From contig CM066913.1 in the NCBI GenBank assembly GCA_033964015.1, positions 10,906,953 to 10,970,952 on the forward strand: a stretch of DNA of 64,000 bases, written 5' to 3'. Below are positions 1-11,813 of this stretch, piece after piece; the first letter of the stretch is position 1, and every line of letters starts with the position of its first letter. The notes under the pieces are model-generated. The model was given only the letters and a program-made list of their open reading frames with translations. It had not been told where the DNA came from and searched no databases. The position numbers and the translations under genes are program-made. This stretch comes from Scolanthus callimorphus (Eukaryota; Cnidaria; Anthozoa; Actiniaria; Edwardsiidae).

Positions 1-463
1 TTGTCCCTACCCACCCTGGAATTCCAGTGATTTTTGTCATGACCACCCTGGATATTATGTTGGTCTATCCTGGAAATCAATATTTTTGGGGATACACACA
101 CTGGAATTTTGCTCCGGTGCAAGGTGGCCTTTTAAAAATCCTATATCGTACAATCCTACATGGCATTCCTTATCACGGCCCGCTGCCTTTTAAAAACAGA
201 TATCCTCAGTTATCTAAAACACTTGGACAAGTCAAAATTATTTTATTGAAATACACGGCGGACGAGCGCTAGCGTAAAATTTTCGCGCTTTTTTACGAGT
301 CGCGTTTCCTGTAATCACCAGGAGTCCTCTAGAAGGGCACGGGTTTCAGTGCAAAACTAGCCGTGTATGCGCCACTCCATTAGCCTTAAAATGGACACTT
401 TGAACTTGCATTTTCTCTGGTTTTCTTGACTGTTGCACTAAGCGTCAAAAATGACGACATTTT

Positions 464-640
464 TTTGTGGGGTCAGAGATTCTCCTAGCTCACTTACCAA
501 CAACTACCCGGTATTGCATTGTGGGATCAGACCTCCTCCTAGATCACTTACCAACAACTACCCGGTATTGCATTGTGGGATCAGACCTCCTCCTAGATCA
601 CTTACCAACAACTACCCGGTATTTTGTTGGGTCAGAGCTC
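464..640 (-). repeat. 54-bp tandem repeat spanning a 5' splice site
   Basis: Three copies spaced exactly 54 bp apart (donor cores at 601, 547 and 493) contain the last bases of protease exon 2 plus the GGTAAGTGA donor. The copy at 601 is the one joined to the intact exon. The other two lie in the intron and carry degenerate exon sequence. Reading past the first donor meets a TGA immediately, so only the first donor gives an open product. Confidence 0.85.
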
Positions 641-1602
641 CTGTACACGCAATGTGCGGCTGTAACGACGTACTCAGGTGTGATAAGCGAGCCACCGCAT
701 GTGTGGTACCATGTGTTGTACCGGGACTTCCCCTGGAGGGAGATCTGCCATGGCCAGGAGTGAGGGACTGCATCCTGTCCCGCAACCACTCGAGCGCTCG
801 CGGGACGCTGACCGCATTGACCTGAGAAAAGAAATGTGTAGAGATACGTTCGCCGATCTTAATGGTCATCTTGCTTAAGGCAAACTGCAAGTACCTATAC
901 AAACTCAGTGTGTCCTTTCGTTTGAACGTCTAGGGACAAGGTGAAATCAGAGCTGGTCATCTGCACATATACCCCATTCACACCGCGCTTAAACCAGTTT
1001 AAGGGTAGTACAGAGGAGACTGTTCCAAGGACAAAACTGAATAGACTGTAATGTACATGTTAAGGCCGATTTAGACTGTACGATTTCCGCCTACAATCAT
1101 CGCATGCGACATGCTCGCATCAGCATACGACTCGAATCGCAAAGTCTAAATCAGCCCTACAACTCCTCTACGACATGCGCTTACGAGCTAAGTCATGTCG
1201 CAAGCATGTCCCATACGATGGTTGTAGGCGAAAATCGTACAGTCTAAATCGGCCTTAACCAAGTGATCATTTAGCTAGTAAGACTATCGCAGTAAGAAAC
1301 GAGAGTCATGTTATCAGGCGAAGAAAAACCTTGTTTAACTAAACATGGTTTTGGTGTGAATGCAGGATTGATTTTCGGTCATCATTGTAGTGTGGTTCAA
1401 TTTATAGCTTATCTAGTCACTTTTGAATGGCGCGCTTTGCGCATTGCAGTTGCAGTTTTGCGCATTGTAAAAATAATAATGTTATAGCAAACAGGAGGAG
1501 CAAAGGTGGCAAAAGTCTGAAAATTGTTGCCAGAATTACCATACCTGCGACAAGAGTTGGATTAAAGAAAACCAGCAAACAAATGGCGATGGTAGTGTAC
1601 AT
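606..1602 (-). CDS. Chymotrypsin/elastase-like secreted serine protease, N-terminal two exons (partial)
   Basis: Two exons join in phase 1. Exon 1 (1602-1545) encodes a 19-residue hydrophobic signal peptide starting [13 protein letters not shown] and ending at a GTATGG donor. Exon 2 (821-606) follows a strong pyrimidine-rich acceptor and ends at a GTAAGTG donor. Exon 2 holds the CGQRP pro-segment, the activation site R|VVAG, the WPWQISLQ strand, the CGGSLI motif and TAAHC with the catalytic His. This is the S1A fold, a secreted protease activated by cleavage after Arg. The Asp and Ser of the triad are on exons left of position 1, so activity cannot be judged. The end of exon 2 and its donor are repeated twice more just downstream (see the repeat at 464-640). 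Assignment to S1A is secure; the exact substrate class is not. Confidence 0.85.
1060..1258. mobile_element. Palindromic MITE with TTAA ends
   Basis: Nearly complementary arms (1060-1100 and 1218-1258) start with TTAAGGCCGATTTAGACTGT and close with its reverse complement. TTAA lies at both outer ends, the target preference of piggyBac-type transposases. There is no coding capacity. Confidence 0.75.
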
Positions 1603-2399
1603 GATGAAGAGTTCTCCGTACTAAGGGTAGCCGTGCTGAGCCTTTGCTTTTACTGCCACCTTGATGGATGGCTCGCACAGCTGTATAGTGCCGCCGCGCC
1701 TCCAGGATAAATACACATGTAACGGTCTTCATGTCTGCACATCAAAACCACTGACAAGTGGTAAAACAACGGCCGGCTGCGCTTACTACGTTTTTTGAAA
1801 GTTTGCACATCAGTCCGGCCCGAATGTTTTTGCCGCGTTTTGGGTTTGGAGAAAAGATGCATGGGGAAGGAGATGTGTTCTCGTAGTGCGTAGGAACTAA
1901 ATCCTCCAACTATAACAGCTAATTCACTTCCTCTAGGGAAACCCACGAGAAACAGTGACTCGGGGAAAAACGGTTTCCTCAGGACCAGATGAACAGAATA
2001 ATAATGACATGGATTGCATCACTTGAGGTTGTTTATGTCGCCGATTACCACGTGACTTATCTATTCTGCTGCATTTCTCTCTTTGATATTTAACTATTAT
2101 TGGGTTTAACAAAAAAAAAAACATGTACAAGAAAAGAAAAAAGGTCATAGAACCCAAAAAGGCAGGTGCGAACGGCGGGGCACCGCCTTTTTAGCTTGGA
2201 GAGTGTAAGAAAAGTTACACGAAAATTGAACAGAGACAATTAAGCAACACAGATATTTCTAATAAAGTAAATTATGGAACTGGCATCAGAGGTACAGGTG
2301 TTCGTTATTGTGTAACAAGGTCTGGATACATGGAAAACCAAAACAGAAACGCAAAATATGCCAACGTTTCGGTCCTTCCTCAGGGCGACTACGAAAACG

Positions 2400-2440
2400 G
2401 ACGCACGCACGCACGCACACACGCACACACGCACGCACAC
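2400..2440. repeat. ACGC/ACAC microsatellite
   Basis: A simple run of alternating ACGC and ACAC units. It explains the Arg/Thr/His-rich open frames over it, which are not genes. Confidence 0.8.
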
Positions 2441-2481
2441 CAGTCAATTCTCACCTACGGATGCGACGTCTGGACATTAAA

Positions 2482-2698
2482 TGTATTCACACTAGAGACG
2501 GAAAACTTGTGTGAGACGAGTTTCTCGCCTTGAATATGGTTCCCTGTTCTTCTGTGATCACGCGAAAACAATTTTTTTGAAGGAGAAAGTTTAGACAGAT
2601 AACAAGCAAGTGTTTCTGAGTAGAATTGACATAAGACAGGAACTTTTTCTGACGAGAAACTCGTATCAGACGAGTTTTCCGTCTCTAGTGTGAATACA
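2482..2698. mobile_element. Short TIR element (MITE)
   Basis: The left arm TGTATTCACACTAGAGACGG is matched in reverse complement by the right arm ending at 2698. A second inner pair built on gagacgagtttctcg / cgagaaactcgtatc lies inside. It is non-coding. Confidence 0.7.
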
Positions 2699-2799
2699 GC
2701 TATTAACAGTTCGGGATGAGACTAGACTGGACGCGCATGCTCCGAAAAGTGCATAACGTCACGTTGGAACTTAGTGACTTAGAAGCTGCCGCTAACACT

Positions 2800-3115
2800 A
2801 GAAGGGGCGTTTTATAGCCTCCGAAGGTGGTCTGGCACCTTCAATGCCCGTATTGCAGGCAAGGCGGTCTCTTAGGAGACAACAGTGCTAGGGAGAGAGT
2901 TCCAGATTCTAATTGTTCTTGGGAAGAAGGAGTAGCTGAAGGACTGCAGGTTTGACTGAAGATGCTGGTATGCCAAAAAGTGTCTGCGTGTATATCTAAG
3001 TCTCTTAGTGCGAGCTATAGGTTGGTTTGACTGCAGATTTGACTGAAGATGCTGGTATGCCAAAGAGTGTCTACGTGTAGATCTAAGTCTCTTAGTGCGA
3101 GCTATAGAATCGGAC
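2800..3115 (-). mobile_element. LINE reverse-transcriptase 3' fragment with internal duplication
   Basis: On the minus strand, 3063-2872 translates to the C-terminal end typical of non-LTR retrotransposon ORF2, with YSFFPRTIRIWNSLPS. The block before it, containing LAYQHLQSNLQS, occurs twice in tandem (about 2943-3020 and 3029-3107, unit near 86 bp). No upstream polymerase motifs are present, so this is a 5'-truncated dead copy. The clade is uncertain. Confidence 0.7.
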
Positions 3116-3673
3116 TAACAGGATCGCATCCCTAATATAACGAGGTGCTTTACGGAGGTCTTCCACGCTTTTGTTCAAGCGGGACACTGCGCTCGTCACG
3201 ATGATTTGGCAGCGCACAATCTGGTTCTTTGGGAACCTCAACAGGGTCGAGCTTCTCGGGGTGGTCAAGGCTGATGTTTATTGACAACAATGCTCCACAG
3301 ACCATTGTGGTAAGCCGTCATGTCCCCGAGGAGACTCAACCTGATGATGATTCGGCATGAAATTTGTAATTAATTTTTCTAATGTCAACAGGAAACGGTT
3401 GATGCCTCACATTTATTTACATAAAACCTCCTGTACTAATTGAGAAATATCACGGAATATAACATACCACGCTTCGTGTGCTATATCAAACGTCTATTAT
3501 CTCCTGTCCAGAGGGAGGTTGTGTGTGGGCAAAAGGGGTTCCGCAATCAAACTATAGGGCGCCATACGAGGAGCACGTACTTCCAAAAACAGATTTCTTG
3601 TTTTATTATACCTCCTAGAGGTAATTAATTTCGGTTGGAATGGCCAAATGGTTGCATCCCAGTTTAGCTAAGC

Positions 3674-3879
3674 AATAGACCTCCTCGGCTTTGGCGTAAT
3701 GTTTTGCCCATTTCAGATCACGCGGCATTCCCATGAGTATTCTCTCTCTCTTTGTTTTTCTGCTACGCACCGAAGGATATACGAATATGGAAGCATTCCA
3801 AACAAAGAGAGAATACTCATGGGAATGCCACGTGATCTGAAATGGGCAAAACATTACGCCAAATCCGAGGAGGTCTATT
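3674..3879. mobile_element. Foldback MITE
   Basis: Arms of about 80 bp: the left arm begins AATAGACCTCCTCGGC and the right arm ends CCGAGGAGGTCTATT. They are nearly perfect reverse complements around a short loop at 3755-3795. It is non-coding. Confidence 0.8.
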
Positions 3880-4019
3880 CTGTGGTCTTATACTTTCCTG
3901 ACGTCTCAGAACATTTGAGGTTCGTAGTTGTTTCGATGCAGAGTGGAGATAAGGAATTAACCTTGTTTGAAAGCTAACGTGCTAATGAAATGGTCCCGTG
4001 TGTGCTTCGTTAGTGAAGC

Positions 4020-4140
4020 ACGGGTGGCGCAGCGTGTAAAGCGTTTGCCCACGACCTCACGACCTCCGGAATTCGAACCCACGACCTCCGGAATTGTACA
4101 TCCGATGCTCTACCAGCTGAGCTATCAGGCCAGACCGGGA
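4020..4140 (-). repeat. tRNA-derived SINE-like unit
   Basis: Reverse-strand box A TAGCTCAGCTGGTAGAGCA (4124-4106) and box B GGGTTCGAATTCC (4080-4068) are at tRNA spacing. The segment after box B repeats part of the loop and no matching acceptor stem closes, so it is a SINE head or tRNA pseudogene rather than a functional tRNA. Confidence 0.55.
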
Positions 4141-4474
4141 GCAGGCCGGGGCATATCAGATGCCATGGTCGCGGTAATGCAGTGAATATATGCAATGCCC
4201 AGGCAAGCCTGTGGCCGCGTAGCACTATAAGGAATTAACCTTGTGTGAAAGCTAACGACGATACTGAAAGAAGAATCGTAGCGAAGAGTCGACCCAATCG
4301 TAGCGAAGAGTTCGACCCGGCAGTGCGATCAAATGGAACAGTAGTATTAAGTTAAATCAAGCCGAATGCGACCCCCATGCGACCATTTCTTTTTTACTGA
4401 GATAAAACCAGCTAGGAGAGGCCATAATAATAGTTCCTGAGGGGGAAACAAATGGCACGGACCCAGGCCTATAT

Positions 4475-4505
<31 letters not shown>

Positions 4506-5732
4506 AGGAGAGGAAATAAATTTGGTTTTCTAAAAAACTGAGGACAACGAACCAAGAATGCGAGCTACGGGCTTGTCCTTCTACTGAACAGGCACTTCTA
4601 ATTGTGACGTATATGGTTTACCTGGTTACTGGTCTGGATTCAATAATAAAGACCTGTAGCGGACAAATGCCGCCAACAAAAGCACATTATTTGTGACAGC
4701 GGAAGTCCGGTTGCCGCCGAGCTGGAATATTTACATGCCATTGTTATCCTTTCAAAGCCACCGCCAAGTTTCCCTTCATTTTTTTATATTATTATTATTG
4801 TTATTGAGTAAAATGGCATCTAGCCGCCGGCCGGGAGTTTCTTTCTCGTAAAATGTTTATCTTTAGTAGATTTCCTGTAAATTCAACACAGAATAATATA
4901 ATGTTTGTTCACAGCAGATTGAGTTCGACTAGACGGGCCTGGAAAAACACCGCCACGGGAAATATACTTCACCAACGTCAGAAATACCTGCGGTTAATTG
5001 ACATCATGTAAAACGACACGGCTAAATATCCAGACGAAGCAAGACAAATCCTTAGTTGTGACAGACGGAACTAAATATATGCGTTTTTTTCGGGGACTTT
5101 GTTTTTTCTCAACAATTAGACCTTTTTGGCGATGGTGTAATGTCATTTGTGGTATCGTGGGGTGAATAGAGCCTGCGATATCCTTTCGTGATTCCAGGCA
5201 CGTCCGCCTCTGTTTGATCGCTTTTCCTCCCCTCCCCTCCATTTTCGTTCGCTGATACAGGTCCAGTAAAGGTCAAATACCGGTCCAATGAGGGCGCATA
5301 GTTTGCGTGATTAATTTACGTGATCGCATGATCGCGTGCCAGCTCGCATGTCACGTACTTAGCACCAGGCCCACTCCTATTGCCTGATGGTATATACCGC
5401 TGACCAGGTACCAGGCCAGGAATGTTAGATGGTCGACAAGACAAACACTGTATGACCTTTCAATGAGGGAAAGTTTCCCCGAAAACATGCGTCCCGTTGT
5501 GGTATTAACTGAAATCTGGCCAACAAGAAGAATTTAGAAACCATGGGTGAAACTTTAGAGACGAGAAAGGGGTAAGAGAACTCTGTTTTAGCTGGATTTT
5601 CGATCGCATGATACCAGAATTCGAGCGTGAGCAAATAGTAGCTGACAACAATAGTTTGGCGCTCACCTCACGCGAACGAGTTATAGCCCCAATCAAGTCT
5701 TAATTTAACACCTTATGTGCCATATTTTACAG

Positions 5733-5805
5733 CCAGAACCTCGAAACTATCATTTCCAAGCTTTCAAAGGAGCAACCAGCCGGCAAACGGGACAGTTATT
5801 TGTTG
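5733..5805 (+). CDS. Candidate 5' exon of the zinc-finger gene
   Basis: A 73-bp segment has a textbook acceptor (catattttacag) and donor (GTAAGTTG). Read from its first base, it is open, ends in phase 1 and joins the phase-1 acceptor at 11814, continuing straight into the HEPSDEDEEP acidic stretch. Read one base later, it would instead continue the short ORF from ATG 5543, but then would not phase with 11814. No start codon is assigned. Inference from splice signals only. Confidence 0.35.
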
Positions 5806-8800
5806 GTAAGTTGTAAACGAAGGAGATAGAAGGCGTATCTGCGATCGAACTAACAAAGCAATCCTTGCTGTTTGCCTGGTAGATCGAATTAGTGGTGCGA
5901 AATGTGGCTAGATCCGCGCGATTTATAAACGAGAATTTAATTCAGTATCCGGTAAAAGTTTGTAAAAAGTGCTAGGGAATCCCAGTGATGTTGTAGTCTA
6001 TTTATTATGGCTGTGTTAAGGCAATCTAGCGGCTAGGGGGTCATTTCGCAAAGGGTGGCTTCGATTGCTTTCCAATGCTTTACGACATGTCAACAAAGCT
6101 TGCTATTTACATGTTGGGGTTTTGTCGACACAATCGCCTTCTATAAATTGCGTGAATGTCGTATTTCAAATAGTTCGTACAAAGCCGAAGTGTCGATCAT
6201 TATGATTTAGGTGTCAAAAGCGTTTCATTGAATGCCGGGCGATCACACACTCTGTTGGCTTCGGGCACGATTTCTCATTATGACTAGCTACATAAGCCAG
6301 AACACACTCCCCCACGATGTCATATTCCGGCCCGAAATCCCTTTTCCTGCGAAAGTCTGGTATCGCATTGCTGATTCTGCCAAACAACTTGAGGGTCAGA
6401 CCCTAAAGGCTTCAAAACAAGCGATCGTGCCAGCTTGAGTCTAGAGAATTCGTGAGCTAACGTACGTAAAACGAGTTATTTCATTTCAGCGCAGTGACCC
6501 GTGGTTAAGGAGCCGCCACACATCCATTTTCGCTTGCTGAACTTTTGATGCGATTACGAGTTTTACTATACTTTGCCCAGGTCAAAATGATTCACTGGAA
6601 GCCTTTTTGTGCTATCTCAAGCATCTAAATTGCGTGCTATACGCGCGCCAGTCTGCCTACATGTATTTGTAATTTACAATATGGCGTGGCTAGTTTCAAT
6701 TTACAAATCATAATGTAGCTGTCGAATTCTAATATTTTTGAAACCCCAAACTGCATTAATTAAAAGCTAATGATTGTAGGCAAAAGCAAGGTCATTTTTC
6801 AAGCATTTTCTGTTGTAGTCGATAATCTAAGGACTGACTAAGTGACCTTATAACCATTTACATGATAGAGATATGTTTTGGCACAGTTAGGTCAAACATT
6901 CTAGGTACAAATGTTTGTGATTCTTGCAATAACCCTCAAGTGTGCTGTGTGTAATATTTGTTAATAAAATGCATCCATTCACATGGGCTGTCATGTAATA
7001 AAACTGGTAGCAGATACTATTCTGTGGAATCTCAATATTCCAAAGGATTAATGTACATGGGGAATTCATGTAGTTGTTTTTAGAAATTATAATTTGTTTT
7101 CTTTTTCTTGCAAGCGTAACTGCTGTGATTGGAAAAGGAATTTAGATTTTCCTTAAAAAATAAAATTATATTTTATCGACATGGGATGGAAAAACCATTG
7201 GTTGTTTTGATGTTGGGCTTTTGGAATTTTAAAAAGAAGACACTGGAGTTGTTTATGAAGCACTTTTACACAGTTATTGTAAAGTATCCTATGTTGCATA
7301 AGTTTTGTACACAGCAGGAGTCTTGAGTTATGGAAGAATGAATGATTCTATACCATGTGGTACCAGTTGAAAGCTCATTCATTTTCTGGTGCAGTAGGTA
7401 TCACAAGGTACACATAAGAGTTCTTAAGCATCAGACTATCTGTTACTATGTTTTATAACCAAGGCTTAAAAGTTAAATCAGCAAGGAGAGAAGATGATAT
7501 AGATATCTATAAATAATTAACCATATGCAAAAATGTTTTCCTGAGCTATTGTTATATTGTAGTTGACTCTCTAAGTATAATGAGGTTAGTAGAGTGAGAA
7601 GAGCTTTATTACCAAGACATGCTGTGCACTGATGCTCCAATACACAAGTTACTTAGACCTGGGCATTCAGCCTGATCACAGGGCATTTGTTAATCCAGAC
7701 TCCGACATTTGAAGGCAACAACATGACCCAGTATGTCTGCAGCAGTGACCATCTTCAGTGACACAAGTGCAAAAAATGCACGATCGTACATTACACAGGC
7801 TTCAAGAGATAGACTATCTTACTCATAGTCATCAAAAACCTAGAAACTGGATGCTAAGTGTAGGTACAAAAATTAGCATAATATGTCATGACATAGGTGA
7901 AACCAGCTGTTGACCAAACTTTTCAGTTTGCAGAGTGTACAAAAAGTCCTTGCATGGTCACATTTAAAAAAAAAACAATAGTACAACCTGGGATTATAGT
8001 TTGTTTCATTAAATTATCAGACTTTGCCTGGTTAATCTACACGTATGCAACTGTTTTTAAAACATATTCTATTTTTAACAAATGAATGCCCTTAAGCTAT
8101 TGTTAACAAAACCTTATGATAAAAATATAGCTTTTCAGCTTCCACAGGCACCTTTATAAAAGGTGTTGATATTCTTACTATATGTTTCATGTTCAAGGAT
8201 CTTTATGAAGTCTTCATGAACTTTTTGGGATGAAATTGTCATTAAATATAGCTGGCTATATTGTGTTCATTAAATATTGGTCTTTGAAAAATTGGATGTT
8301 TTTATTATCTGTTGTGAAAGTTTTTAGAAAAATATAAACTTGCAGGTAGAAGCTGCTTTTTTATATTGAAATATAGTTTTTTACCTTTTGCTGTTGCCTT
8401 TCCATGCACATCATAACACTCTTCGCTTTATAGAAAATCCAAACAATTACAGTGATAAGTAATTGTATGGGAAAATGGATAGCCTATGGAAGAATTATAA
8501 ATTAGAATACCACAATATGGTGATGAACAAAATACAATGGGAAAAGAGCTTATGTTTTTGGACTGTCTCTTTTGGATTAATCAAAGCTTTTCAAAAAATT
8601 GTGGAAACTTTAATTTAACATGCATTTTCAAGTATCAATCATTTGATCAATCCTGGATCACTTCTCTGTCTTTTTCCACATTTCCATCTATTATAAATGA
8701 TCTGTGATAACTTATTGTATGGTATCTGCAGTAAATTTGTCTTATTAATATGAGCATAGCTGTCATTTATCCCCAAAGAATGGAAATCTTGAGATGTTGT

Positions 8801-11800
8801 AGAAAATACAACAAATGCATGTATCTTAGAAATGTCTGGCAAGGATGTTATGTGGGAGAAATACCCAGTAAATGTATGGGAATGAAGCAAAATTATAACC
8901 TTGAGACAAGGGTCAAAATCTTGAGACTCACGCCTTATGCAGGAGAGTTGACAGCTATGTATGAGCCATATGAAAATTGGCTTGTTATTCACTTACACAT
9001 AATATTTTATCTTGTCTAGACTACCACAATTTATAACATTACTCAGACCAAAGTAGGGACGCCAACTTTCCCGTTTTTGATGGGAGTTTCAATATCTTTC
9101 ACTCCTGTCTCCCCATTTCTTCCAGTTTTCTTTCTTGGAATTTTATTCTTAAAGCATTTAATCTAAAATCCCAAGGTTTCTCCTGATTTCTGAAGTCCTA
9201 GGGTTGACTTTCTGTGCCACAGATAAAGAGTAATGTATTTTCTGTGTCAATGTACTGTATATACTGGTATTAAAATGTTGTGTATTTTTGTAGATATCAG
9301 GGCTTGACCATACAAGTCTCATGTTCCATGTTGGCTCCTCAGGTATGTCCACTGTACTTTACATATTGTGTGATTCCAGAATGATTGATGTCACTTTACC
9401 TAAGGACCCAACCCCTTTGCTGGGACAGGGGCGGAGCTTTAGCCCCCCTATATTTCGTCAAGTTTTCATACATTTTCACTAAACTGGAACATCCCCCCCC
9501 CACCTTTCCATGCAATCTTACTAATCAGCCCCCCCCCCCCCCCCCCCCCCCCCCCCACACACACACTTTTGAAACTGTTCAGTCATCCCTCTGCCTAAGG
9601 ACCCAACCCCTCTGCTGGGCCAGAGATACATTGTGGTGTGTTTGTTACACAAAACAATATTATACTGTACAGGCAAGTGTTGTATTGACCCCTGTGTGGT
9701 GGGTGTGTTGGATCTTTTCTGGAATATTTTATGATCATTTACAGTATTATAGATAATATATTATTTTAAACAAACGAAAATGCCATTAAAAAGTAAAAAA
9801 TAGCCACAATGATAATGAACTGGACAGCTAATTCTCCTAAAATAAATATCCTAAATAGCCATTCAACATGCAATGAGTTGTATTCTATGCTCAGACTGTG
9901 ACTTCCACCAAAGTGTCTTATACATTATGGGGATGAACAACATGGGTCTCTTGAGTATAAAATACTTTAGTATAAACCAAGTAATGGTCTATTACAAATC
10001 GTGCATTCTGATTGGCTGAGCTACTAATGGTCTATAAGTGATAGACCGTATACAGTACCTGGCAAAACCACCACCTTTCTTTGCAAGAAAACATGATTTT
10101 TAAACATAAAATAATGGTATTTATTGCCAAAAACCGACCAACTAGTGGGTTATATACTAAAACAATTAGACCTCCTGTCCTCATGTGCTATGATGTCAAT
10201 AGACCATTCGGCCTTCGGCCTCATGGTCTATTCATCATAGCACATTCGGCCTCAATGTCTAATTGTTAAATAGACAAATTGGCAGAAGACTTTTCAGCTG
10301 GACAAATTATTCTAGGGAATCCATTATTTTGTATGGAGGAATATCTAAAAACTTTCAATTTGTTTGCCCAGGAGCACATCCAGGTTTTTGAAAAAGGGGG
10401 TGCATTATTGGTCTCAACTGAAGCCAGTTTTTTAATAGGGCTGTTTAAACTTTATATCTAGGCCTGTATTTTGCCATTTTAAATCTATTTAAACCATGTT
10501 CTATCTGAAGATGAGGTGTGTTTGCACCCAATGCAAAGCACCACCCCTGGATCTGAAGGAATCTTTGTCTCTTTTTTCACCTGCTCAAATCACTGAAAAT
10601 TTACCTTCTCTTTGCTCAGAGACATGTCACTATCCATGTTCAAGCAATTTGTTGAGTGATTTCATTTGAAAAACACTAAAAACAGAGGGAAAGGTCCCCT
10701 TTAGCAAGTTGAATCGGCAAAACTCTTTTAGCTAGCTCTGGTTGGTTAATAGCAGTCGGTGGAAAATGAAAGCTTCATTGCTCATTGAGAACTTGAAATC
10801 CTGCGGCTTTGATCAGAGGAAGTACCAACATACTCTAATGTACACAGCTGAGCAGGCTAACACACTTAGGTTGTCGGGAGAATATACTGAAAACAAATTC
10901 ACTAATGTCTGTGGCTTGTGAGCTCAAGGTTTCCTCATGTTCTCCAAACATCCCATGTGCATTGATCATATACCATAGCTGCGTTATATTGCTTAAATGT
11001 TGAATGCATGAAATTGGGAGACACCATTGCCGGATTAGCTTGCTAGTGGCAATTACCCAAATTAAATTAAAATTAAATTAATCTTTGATTTTGAAACAAC
11101 TGAAATTGTCAATTTTAGTTGTATTTTTTTGTTCTGAAGTCTAAAAAGTTAAAAGATTGTAACATTACACTGTAGTGCTTTTAAAACATTACACATGCTT
11201 GGTGTGCACGGTACGACATCATAACATAAACAAAGCTCACTTTCCCATCAGCTAATGCTATAGCTTATTCACGACCTAATCAAACTTTTTAGATGAGCAA
11301 TCAGGCATAATACACATATTTAATCATAGTATACAGTAATGAGTATTTTGTTGTTGACTTAGTCTCCTCCTGTTTTGATTTGTTGTTGTTGTTGACAAAA
11401 TTGTTGTTGTTTCTTGTCCAGGACTTGGAGAGCAAATAATGCGAAATTCTAGTGCGAATTACCTAAAGCCCCAATTAAATTACACCACTCCATTTTTATT
11501 CCCAGCCATGATAAACAAACTCTTAACTGACTATCTGAAATGAGAAATAAAACATCTCTGCCCACTATATGGATGTGGGACCCAGGCTATGCACTGTACC
11601 ACACGTTCAGTTGAACACTCTAATAAACTAGTCATATTGTTTTTGATAAAACACCGGAAGACTGTAGGAACCACAGACTGGTACTCCTGGTATGCAATTT
11701 GGTTTTCCTGCGTATGGGAGAAACGAATGATTACTGCGCAAAAAAAAGATATCATATAACTAAGGAACTAAGAAAAACATAGTTTGACTGGGTGTGTTAT

Positions 11801-11813
11801 TGTTTGTTTTCAG
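5806..11813. other. Long AT-rich intron or 5' flank
   Basis: No convincing exon was found. Visible content: a SINE-like decayed unit near 7580-7750, a repeat at about 9425-9590 whose relative lies at 51700-51830, a poly(C) run near 9529-9555, and a hairpin-rich element at about 9990-10265 containing CATTCTGATTGGCTGAG. Confidence 0.45.

Larger units (their letters stand above)
1603..5732. other. Intergenic, repeat-bearing
   Basis: No conserved coding exon was recognised. It contains the 2482-2698 and 3674-3879 MITEs, the LINE fragment, the SINE-like unit and a poly(G) tract of about 27 bases near 4478-4505. An ATG at 5543 followed by nine codons and a GTAAGA donor (5572) could be a first exon, but it does not phase cleanly with the candidate exon at 5733 in that exon's best frame. 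Confidence 0.5.

Noticed and set aside
492..620. CRISPR-like direct repeats
   Set aside because: A eukaryotic splice-junction duplication with no unique spacers between units.
451..902. Overlapping plus-strand ORFs with repeated peptide over 451-825
   Set aside because: They are translations of the 54-bp repeat and the antisense of the protease exon.
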